From Nocardia gamkensis NBRC 108242 (GTDB taxonomy: Bacteria; Actinomycetota; Actinomycetes; Mycobacteriales; Mycobacteriaceae): DNA of 64,000 nt. Below the pieces are notes generated by a model. The model saw nothing but the letters and a program-made list of their open reading frames with translations, did no database searches and was not told the DNA's origin. Within the stretch, counting starts at the first letter, position 1, and each line of letters starts with the position of its first letter. The stretch covers positions 124,001 through 188,000 of the forward strand of contig NZ_BDBM01000009.1 of NCBI RefSeq assembly GCF_001612985.1, given 5' to 3'. The translations under genes and the position numbers were made by a program. Positions 58,042 to 64,000 of this stretch are shown piece by piece.

Positions 58042-59313
58042 TTGTCCACGCCACAGTCCCCGCAATCCGCCTCCGAGAGCACGAAAAGCTGTCCCGTACA
58101 GCACGGTTCGCCACTCGACTCCGACGGCCCCCGGTTCCCGCTGTATACGGAGGCATTCGCCGCCGATCCCCATCGCGCCTACCGAGAGATGCGCCACCGA
58201 TACGGCTCGCTCGTGCCGATCGAACTGGCGCCGGATGTGCCCGCCACGTTGGTGATCGGCTATTACACCGCGTTGCGAATCCTCAACGACCCGGTGCATT
58301 TTCCCGCGGACCCGCGGACTTGGCAGCAGGGCATTCCCGCGGAGTGCCCGATCCTGCCGATGATGGAGTGGCGGCCGAACGCCCTGCGCAGCACCGGATT
58401 CGAGCATGAGCGCTACCGGCAAGTGAATGTCGCGAGTATCGCTGAAGTGGATCTGCACGCGCTGCATTCGACGACCGAGCAGATCGCGGGCCCACTGATC
58501 AATGCCTTCTGCCAGGACGGCGCGGCGGACCTGATCAGCCAGTACGCGTTTCCGCTGACCTTCGCGGTGCTCAACTCCGTGCTCGGCTGCCCCCCGGAGA
58601 TCGGGCAGCAAGTCGCGATGGGCATGGCCGCGATCTTCGAAGGCGTCAACGCGGACAAGGGCAACGCGATGCTCGCCGACGCGCTGTACGACCTGGTGCA
58701 GATGAAGCGGAGAAGTCCGGGCGACGACATCACCTCGCGACTGCTGCGCCACCCCGCCGCGCTCGACGACATGGAGATGATCCACCAGCTGGTCACCTTG
58801 TACGGGGCGGGCATCGAACCCCAGCAGAACCTGATCGCCAACACTTTGCGATTGATGCTCACCGACCGCCGATTCGCGGGCGGGATATTCGGCGGCAGTC
58901 TTTCCACCCGCGACGCGCTCGACGAGGTGCTGTTCGACGACCCGCCGGGGGCCAACTACTGCTTCAGCTACCCGAAGCAGCCGATCCTGATCGACGACGT
59001 CTGGTTGCCAGCGCACCAGCCGGTGGTGATCAGCATGGCCGGTTGTAACCACGACCCGGCGATCCACACCGGCGAGTACACCGACAGCCGCGCGCACCTC
59101 GCCTGGGGAGCCGGACCGCACGCCTGCCCCGCCCGATCGATGGCCTACCTGATCGCGCAGGACGCCATCGACCAGCTCCTCGACGCGCTGCCCGAGATAC
59201 GGCTCGCGGTCCCGGCGGAGGAGCTGACCTGGCGACCGGGTCCGTTCCACCGGGCCCTCGTGTCGTTGCCCGTCGTGTTCCCGGAATCCCCGCCGATGCC
59301 CGCGTTCGGGTAG
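58042..59313 (+). CDS. Cytochrome P450 lacking the ExxR arginine
   Basis: About 423 residues from a TTG (58042) with GGAG upstream; GTG 57928 would add 38. The heme loop is WGAGPHACPA with the ligand Cys at 59125-59127. The K-helix reads DEVLFDDPP, so the near-invariant Arg of ExxR is Phe. The I-helix reads YGAGIEPQQN, without the acid-alcohol pair that normally activates oxygen. This combination resembles the Streptomyces CYP157 family, which also lacks ExxR. It may not be a standard monooxygenase. No ferredoxin gene or conservon genes lie nearby. Confidence 0.88.
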   Translation: MSTPQSPQSASESTKSCPVQHGSPLDSDGPRFPLYTEAFAADPHRAYREMRHRYGSLVPIELAPDVPATLVIGYYTALRILNDPVHFPADPRTWQQGIPAECPILPMMEWRPNALRSTGFEHERYRQVNVASIAEVDLHALHSTTEQIAGPLINAFCQDGAADLISQYAFPLTFAVLNSVLGCPPEIGQQVAMGMAAIFEGVNADKGNAMLADALYDLVQMKRRSPGDDITSRLLRHPAALDDMEMIHQLVTLYGAGIEPQQNLIANTLRLMLTDRRFAGGIFGGSLSTRDALDEVLFDDPPGANYCFSYPKQPILIDDVWLPAHQPVVISMAGCNHDPAIHTGEYTDSRAHLAWGAGPHACPARSMAYLIAQDAIDQLLDALPEIRLAVPAEELTWRPGPFHRALVSLPVVFPESPPMPAFG

Positions 59314-59490
59314 CGGACCGCGCTCGCCGGGCGCCGCGGCGGCCGCCCCGGGCCGTACGACCGCGCCCTGACCGCGACCGATCGAATTTTGTTCGCGCTG
59401 ATCGTGATTGGTGCCAAACGCGCGGCGACGGCGCAGAATCCACGCGGCAGCCGCGAAGCGCTCATCCGACCGATCCCGTCAGGAGCACAT

Positions 59491-60039
59491 GTGACCACTT
59501 CCCTTCCGGTGAACCTGAAGCACGCGCGCGACATCCATCCCGACATCGACGTGCCGCTGGTTCGAGACGCCATCCACCCGGAGCGGGCGCTGTGGTCGGC
59601 TGCGGAACTACACCGGCTGACCAGCCTGGTGGCCGCGGAATTGGCGACGCCGCTGCTGGACATCGTGCGATTCGATGCCGATCAGCGCTGGTGGACCCGC
59701 CTGGCGTTGACCATGGGCGTCGAGTTGTGGCTGCTGTCCTGGGCGCCGGGACAGGGCACCGAACCGCACGACCACGGCGGCGCCTCCGGCGCGTTCACCA
59801 TGACCGTGGGGGAACTCAGCGAGGAGTATCTGCATCTCGGCGGTTCGATCCGGAAGGCGGAACGGCGAGCGGGCGACACGGTCGGCTTCGGCCCCGATCG
59901 AGCGCACCAGCTGCGCAACGACAAGCTGTGGCCGGCCGCGTCGGTGCACGCGTACTCGCCGCCGCTGCGGCCGGTCCGCGAATACCGTACGCTGGCGGAC
60001 TTCGCAGGAACGTCGGTGAGCGGAGTGGGAACACGATGA
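59491..60039 (+). CDS. Cysteine dioxygenase
   Basis: A 182-residue cupin enzyme that oxidises cysteine to cysteine sulfinate with iron. The ligands are His93, His95 (EPHDHGGASGAF) and His139 (DRAHQLRN). The GTG start has AGGAG eight bases upstream. It overlaps the rhodanese gene by four bases, an arrangement that links cysteine oxidation with sulfur transfer in actinobacteria. Confidence 0.92.
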   Translation: MTTSLPVNLKHARDIHPDIDVPLVRDAIHPERALWSAAELHRLTSLVAAELATPLLDIVRFDADQRWWTRLALTMGVELWLLSWAPGQGTEPHDHGGASGAFTMTVGELSEEYLHLGGSIRKAERRAGDTVGFGPDRAHQLRNDKLWPAASVHAYSPPLRPVREYRTLADFAGTSVSGVGTR

Positions 60040-60434
60040 GTACAGGCGCCGAGGACATGGTCGCGCGCGCCAGGGCGCGACTGGAGCGGGTGACACCGGA
60101 GCAGGCCGCCGCGGTGCAGTCCCGGGGTGGACTGATCGTGGACATCCGGCCGCACGCGAACCGGATCGCCGAGGGCGAGATACCCGGCGCGGTGGTGGTC
60201 GAACGGATCGTCCTGGAGTGGCGCTTGGATCCGAACGGCGACCACCGGCTCCCGAGCCTCACCTCGGACACTCCCGTGGTGATCGTGTGCAACGAGGGCT
60301 ACGCCTCGAGTCTCGCGGCGGCCGACGGGTTGCGCCTCGGGCTGCGGCGGGTGACCGACCTCGTGGGCGGTTTCCGGGCGTGGAAGGCGGCGGGCCTGCC
60401 GGTGGTCGCGGGCGGAACCCCGGCCGTGCCATAG
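60036..60434 (+). CDS. Rhodanese-domain protein
   Basis: A 132-residue single-domain sulfurtransferase with active-site Cys85 in IVCNEGYASSLAA and the family start GGLIVDIRPHANR. Coupled by ATGA to the cysteine dioxygenase gene. It probably handles sulfur released during cysteine breakdown. Confidence 0.92.
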   Translation: MSTGAEDMVARARARLERVTPEQAAAVQSRGGLIVDIRPHANRIAEGEIPGAVVVERIVLEWRLDPNGDHRLPSLTSDTPVVIVCNEGYASSLAAADGLRLGLRRVTDLVGGFRAWKAAGLPVVAGGTPAVP

Positions 60435-60477
60435 CCGGTCCCCCATACCGGGCGACGCGGCATCAATCGGGCAGCCG

Positions 60478-62724
60478 TCAGTAGACGTAGACGACCGCGT
60501 TCTCACCGCCGCTGCAAGTGACGAGCGGCCCCTCGGGCAGGCAGTTCATGGTGTAGGACCGGCCGGTGACCGGGCTGGTCGCGACGACCGTGCGCGGTGC
60601 GTCGCGAGTCGCGTTCTGCGCCGCACCGTTCGCGGCATAGGCGCTGCGCACCGCTTCCGCGAACGCGCAACTGGTCACCGGGGTACCCGTCGCCGACTGG
60701 GTGAACGTCCCGGAGGCGGCCTGCCCCTGGCCGCACGGTTTCGCGCCGGGAGGCAGCGTCACCGGAGTCGTCTTCGCCGAGGTGGACGTCGCGGGCGAGG
60801 ACGACGTGCGGGTCGGCGCCTGGGTGCTGGGCCGCGCGGCCGGCGCGGGCGCCTCGGACCGGGCGGCGGCGGAGGTCGGCTCGACCTCGCCGGAGCCGAA
60901 CGACTGCCAGGCGATCGCGCCGCCGACGGTCAGCGCGACGATGGCGAAGACGGCCACCATGATGGGCAGCGCTATCGAGCGACCCGCACGCGACGAGGAG
61001 TAATCGGACTCGTCGTAATCGTCGTAGCCGTACTCCGGCTCGTCGCGGCCCACCGGGTAGCCGGTGCGCGCGGGGTAGTCACCGTGCGGCGGATAGTCGG
61101 TACGCGCCGCGTAGCCTGCCGGTTCCAGATACTGGGTCGGCGCCGCGTCCGGTGCGGGAAGATAACCGGACGTGCCCTGCGGGGCGACCGAGCCGGGTCC
61201 TCGATCCGGATAGGGCGCGGTCTCCGGGTAGTTCTCGGCTCCCGGATGCGGTCCCTCGCCGAAGGCGTAACCAGGCGCCTGGGAGTAGGCCTGCGGCGGC
61301 ATATCGGAATACGCCCGAATCGCAGTCGGTTCCGCGAATCTCCGTGTGGCATCGAACTCGGCCTGCGCGTTGTCCGCCTGTCCCGCGTACGGCTGCGGGC
61401 GCGCATCGGAATAGGCCCGATCTCCAGTCGGTTCCGCATAGCTTCGCGTGACGTCGGGATCGGCCTGCGCGAAGTCCTCCGGCCGTAGTGGGTAGGCCTG
61501 CCCGGGATCGAAGTAGTCCTGTGTGGCCGGATCGGCGAAATTCTGCGGATACACCTGCGTCGGCGGGGCCGGATGCTCCGGTGCCTGCGGGTATCCCGCG
61601 GATTCCAGATATGCCTGGGTTTCCGGGTACAGGTGCGCGTCCGGGAAGGGGCGCATCGGAGGCAATTCCACCTCCGGCGTCGACGGCGCTCGCGGCCCCG
61701 GGGAGGGTGGAGTCGTTTCCGCAGGCGGAAGCGGCGTGAACTGGAATTCCGCCGGCCGGATCACCGTCGGCGCGCTCGGATGGATCACCGCGGGAAGCGA
61801 GAGTTCGCCCGTCGATTCCGGCGCGGCCGCCGCACCGGGGCGCTGGGACCGGTCGGGTGCGCGCACCACCAGCATCGGCCCGGTGGCTGGCGCCGAGGTG
61901 AGCGCGGTGCGCGCCGCCCTGGCCAACGCGGTCGCGGTCGGGAAGCGGTCGGCCGGGTCCTTGGCCATACCGCGACTCACCACCTCGTCCAACGCGGCAG
62001 GAATGCCGGCGGCCTGCGTGCTCGGCCGCGGCGGCGGATCGGACATGTGCGACTTGATCAGCACGTTCATGCTGGCCGACGGGAACGGCGTCGCTCCGGT
62101 CAGGCATTCGTGCAGCACGCAGGCCAGCGAGTAGACGTCGGCGCGACCGGTCACCGGGCCGACGTCGAAGCGTTCCGGGGCCATGTAGATGTAGGAGCCG
62201 ACCGCCATGCCGACCAAGGTCACCGCGCTGTCGCCCTCGGTGTGCGCGATGCCGAAATCGGCGAGATACGCGAAATCCGCGTCGGTGACCAGAATGTTCG
62301 CCGGTTTCACGTCGCGGTGCACCAGATTGCTCGCGTGCGCGGCGTCCAGAGCGGAGGCGATCTGCTCGATGATGCCGACGGCGCGGGCGGGGCTCAACGG
62401 TCCCTGACCGCGCAACATGGTGCGCAGGTCGGCGCCCCGGACCAGCCGCATGTCGATGAACAGCACGCCGTCGATCACGCCCCAGTCGTGGATCGGGATG
62501 ACGTGCGGTTCGGCCAGCCGGGCGGCGGCCTGCGATTCGCGCCGGAAACGCAACTGGTACATCGGGTCTTTGGCGAGTTCTTCCGACAGCAGCTTGACCG
62601 CGACCTCGCGGTCCTTGACCGTGTCGTATGCCTCGTAGACCTCCCCCATTCCCCCCTTTCCCAGCAGCGACCGCAGTTCGTACGGCCCGAAACGCGTGCC
62701 GGTTCTCGGCCCAGGTTCCTGCAC
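60478..62724 (-). CDS. Transmembrane Ser/Thr protein kinase
   Basis: A 748-residue kinase of the Pkn type. The kinase domain occupies residues 14-275: G-loop LGKGGMGEVY, Lys44 (VAVKLL), catalytic HRDVKPAN with Asp138, and DFG Asp156. A long Pro/Tyr/Ala-rich cytoplasmic linker (about 290-575) contains an imperfect 30-residue repeat. One transmembrane helix (IALPIMVAVFAIVALTVGG) precedes an outer domain with four Cys (KPCGQG, TSCAFAEA, MNCLPEG, VTCSGG), likely two disulfides. The start is GTG. The ligand is unknown. Confidence 0.94.
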   Translation of the reverse strand: MQEPGPRTGTRFGPYELRSLLGKGGMGEVYEAYDTVKDREVAVKLLSEELAKDPMYQLRFRRESQAAARLAEPHVIPIHDWGVIDGVLFIDMRLVRGADLRTMLRGQGPLSPARAVGIIEQIASALDAAHASNLVHRDVKPANILVTDADFAYLADFGIAHTEGDSAVTLVGMAVGSYIYMAPERFDVGPVTGRADVYSLACVLHECLTGATPFPSASMNVLIKSHMSDPPPRPSTQAAGIPAALDEVVSRGMAKDPADRFPTATALARAARTALTSAPATGPMLVVRAPDRSQRPGAAAAPESTGELSLPAVIHPSAPTVIRPAEFQFTPLPPAETTPPSPGPRAPSTPEVELPPMRPFPDAHLYPETQAYLESAGYPQAPEHPAPPTQVYPQNFADPATQDYFDPGQAYPLRPEDFAQADPDVTRSYAEPTGDRAYSDARPQPYAGQADNAQAEFDATRRFAEPTAIRAYSDMPPQAYSQAPGYAFGEGPHPGAENYPETAPYPDRGPGSVAPQGTSGYLPAPDAAPTQYLEPAGYAARTDYPPHGDYPARTGYPVGRDEPEYGYDDYDESDYSSSRAGRSIALPIMVAVFAIVALTVGGAIAWQSFGSGEVEPTSAAARSEAPAPAARPSTQAPTRTSSSPATSTSAKTTPVTLPPGAKPCGQGQAASGTFTQSATGTPVTSCAFAEAVRSAYAANGAAQNATRDAPRTVVATSPVTGRSYTMNCLPEGPLVTCSGGENAVVYVY

Positions 62725-62794
62725 CCGTCATCCTCCGCATCCCGGGCGGGGATCGCACACCGAGATCACGCGGTACGCGACCGGAGCCCACCCG

Positions 62795-63490
62795 TCACAG
62801 AGTGGATTCTCCGGGTGTCACCACCCCGTGGTCAAACGCGAACACGATCGCCGCGGCGCGATCCCGGAGTTCGAGCTTCCCGAAGATATGTCCCACATGA
62901 CTTTTCACGGTCACTTCCGAGATGCCGAGCTCGCGCGCGATCTCCGCGTTCACCCGGCCGCGCCCGATCAGTTCGAGCACCTCGTACTCGCGGGCGGTCA
63001 GGTCGGACAGGCGGGCATCGGTGTTGGTGCGCACCGGGCGCACCGTGCGATAGGCCGACAGCACGCGGCCGGTCACCGCGGGGTCGAGCCAGGCTCCGCC
63101 GCCCGCGACCATCCGCACCGCGCGGATGAGGTCCTCGGCGGGCGAGTCCTTCAGGATGAATCCGGCCGCGCCCGCGCGCAGCGCCCCGGACAGCAGCTGA
63201 TCGTCGTCGAAGGTGGTGAGCACGAGAACCGGCGGAGCACCGTCGCGCGCCCGCAGCATCCTGGTCGCGTCGATGCCGCCGACCCGTTTCATCCGCAGGT
63301 CCATCAGCACCACGTCGGGGCGGGCCTGGGCCACGGCGGCCGGGACCTCGTCCCCGTCGGCGCACTCGCTGACCACGAATCCGTCCCGCCTGCGCAGGAT
63401 TCGCCGCAGCCCGCCGCGCACGAGTTCCTGGTCGTCCACCACCAGCACCGTCACGGCATCTTCGCCACTCGCGGGCGAGGTCAGGCTCAT
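62795..63490 (-). CDS. NarL/FixJ-family response regulator
   Basis: A 231-residue response regulator. The receiver domain has VLVVDDQELVRGG, phosphoacceptor Asp in PDVVLMDLRM, and VLTTFDDD plus Lys in GFILKDSPAED. The C-terminal LuxR helix-turn-helix has LTAREYEVLELIGRGRVNAE and LGISEVTVKSHVGHIFGKL. The start MSLTSPAS is preferred over a frame start 15 codons earlier. It follows the histidine kinase on the same strand. Confidence 0.95.
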   Translation of the reverse strand: MSLTSPASGEDAVTVLVVDDQELVRGGLRRILRRRDGFVVSECADGDEVPAAVAQARPDVVLMDLRMKRVGGIDATRMLRARDGAPPVLVLTTFDDDQLLSGALRAGAAGFILKDSPAEDLIRAVRMVAGGGAWLDPAVTGRVLSAYRTVRPVRTNTDARLSDLTAREYEVLELIGRGRVNAEIARELGISEVTVKSHVGHIFGKLELRDRAAAIVFAFDHGVVTPGESTL

Positions 63491-63569
63491 GACCGGACCT
63501 CGCCGAAGCCCGGCTCCATCGTTCGCGACGACCACATGCCGTATTCCCGGTCGACTCGCTGACGCTCGC

Positions 63570-64000
63570 TCACGAACCCTCCCGTCCGTTCGTAGTGGAC
63601 CCGGGCAGCACCGGACACGACAGTCCGCCCCGGCCGGGCGCGAGCGGAATACCGGCGCGCACCGACCAGCCGCGGTCCGACGGGCCCGCGGTCATGCGGC
63701 CGCCGAGCAGTTCGGCGCGCTGGCGCATGCCGGAAAGCCCCATGCCCGCGCCGCGGTGGGCGGGTAGTCCGCCGGGCACCGTGTTGTCCACCGTGAGGGT
63801 CACCATCGTCGCGTCCACCGCGAGCCGGACCCTGGCGGACGCGCCGTGCGCGTGCTTGACGACGTTCGCCAGCGACTCCTGGCCGATCCGGTACAGCGCG
63901 AGCCCGACCGCGGGTGACACCGCGCCCACATCGCCGTCGCGGTCGTAACGCACGTCCAGACCCGCCCGCACGAAATCGCCGACCAAGTCCTCGATGTCCT
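63570..64000 (-). CDS. Sensor histidine kinase, C-terminal part (cut by window end)
   Basis: The C-terminal part of a NarX/DesK-type kinase. Visible are ALYRIGQESLANVVKHAHGA (N box of the HATPase domain) and HRGAGMGLSGMRQRAELLGG (G box). The gene continues past base 64000 with the HisKA_3 and sensor parts. It is the partner of the response regulator 79 bp downstream. Confidence 0.9.
   Translation of the reverse strand, partial: DIEDLVGDFVRAGLDVRYDRDGDVGAVSPAVGLALYRIGQESLANVVKHAHGASARVRLAVDATMVTLTVDNTVPGGLPAHRGAGMGLSGMRQRAELLGGRMTAGPSDRGWSVRAGIPLAPGRGGLSCPVLPGSTTNGREGS

Noticed and set aside
60432-60455. Terminator between the rhodanese and kinase genes
   Set aside because: Only a 5-bp stem (CCGGT/ACCGG) and no T tract.

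Overview
The window is high-GC actinobacterial DNA. The best fit is Nocardia or a close relative in the mycolic-acid group. The outer parts keep the gene order known from Mycobacterium tuberculosis around Rv2989-Rv3010: IclR regulator, PPOX protein, gltX with tRNA-Glu and tRNA-Gln, a fumarylacetoacetase-fold protein, an MFS transporter, leuB, serA, then ilvC-ilvN-ilvB, a CFP6-like protein, a DoxX protein, an LppZ-like lipoprotein, gatB and pfkA. The species assignment is inference from protein resemblance and synteny; no rRNA is present.

Layout. 1-9.8 kb is the conserved amino-acid/translation block (regulator of leuCD type, GluRS and its two tRNA substrates, leuB, serA). 9.9-37.4 kb is a long insertion relative to the mycobacterial order, lying between serA and ilvC. 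It holds: a TetR regulator with a fused reductase/hydrolase target gene; a 39-codon peptide gene; decayed LysR and dihydrofolate-reductase-like genes; a nucleotidyltransferase; an HxlR regulator; cspA; a complete-looking myo-inositol uptake and catabolism cluster (iolE, ABC transporter, iolC, aldolase, iolB, iolD, divergent lacI and an inositol-type dehydrogenase); an XRE regulator with a translationally coupled small ORF, facing a three-gene operon and an HNH endonuclease; then GNAT, lipoprotein, TetR, VWA/MoxR and thioesterase genes. 37.5-44.4 kb is branched-chain amino acid synthesis (ilvC, ilvN, ilvB, ilvD) with a recognisable leader-peptide attenuator before ilvB. 44.4-55 kb returns to the conserved backbone, with accessory genes (LysR/EamA, a toxin-antitoxin pair) inserted. 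55-64 kb carries a beta-lactamase-fold lipoprotein, an ArsR/AHSA1 pair, an unusual P450, a cysteine dioxygenase-rhodanese pair, a Ser/Thr kinase and a NarL-type two-component system cut by the window end.

How the genes work together. gltX, tRNA-Glu, tRNA-Gln and gatB fit the indirect route to Gln-tRNA, in which one GluRS charges both tRNAs and GatCAB amidates Glu-tRNA(Gln). The ilv genes, leuB and the IclR regulator form the Ile/Val/Leu pathway. The iol operon reads as a substrate-inducible unit, with a 20-bp perfect palindrome overlapping its promoter and a related palindrome before lacI. Several small regulatory elements stand out: a near-identical palindrome before the TetR gene and its neighbour, a leaderless Leu-Leu-Val-Ile leader peptide before ilvB, and an inverted repeat before the toxin-antitoxin genes.

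Most unusual items: a P450 lacking the ExxR arginine, a 15-bp-arm palindrome inside the 5' end of the HNH endonuclease gene, CRISPR type I-E-like repeats between ilvN and ilvC, a minisatellite that appears to have grown from the 3' end of iolC, and the small peptide genes.
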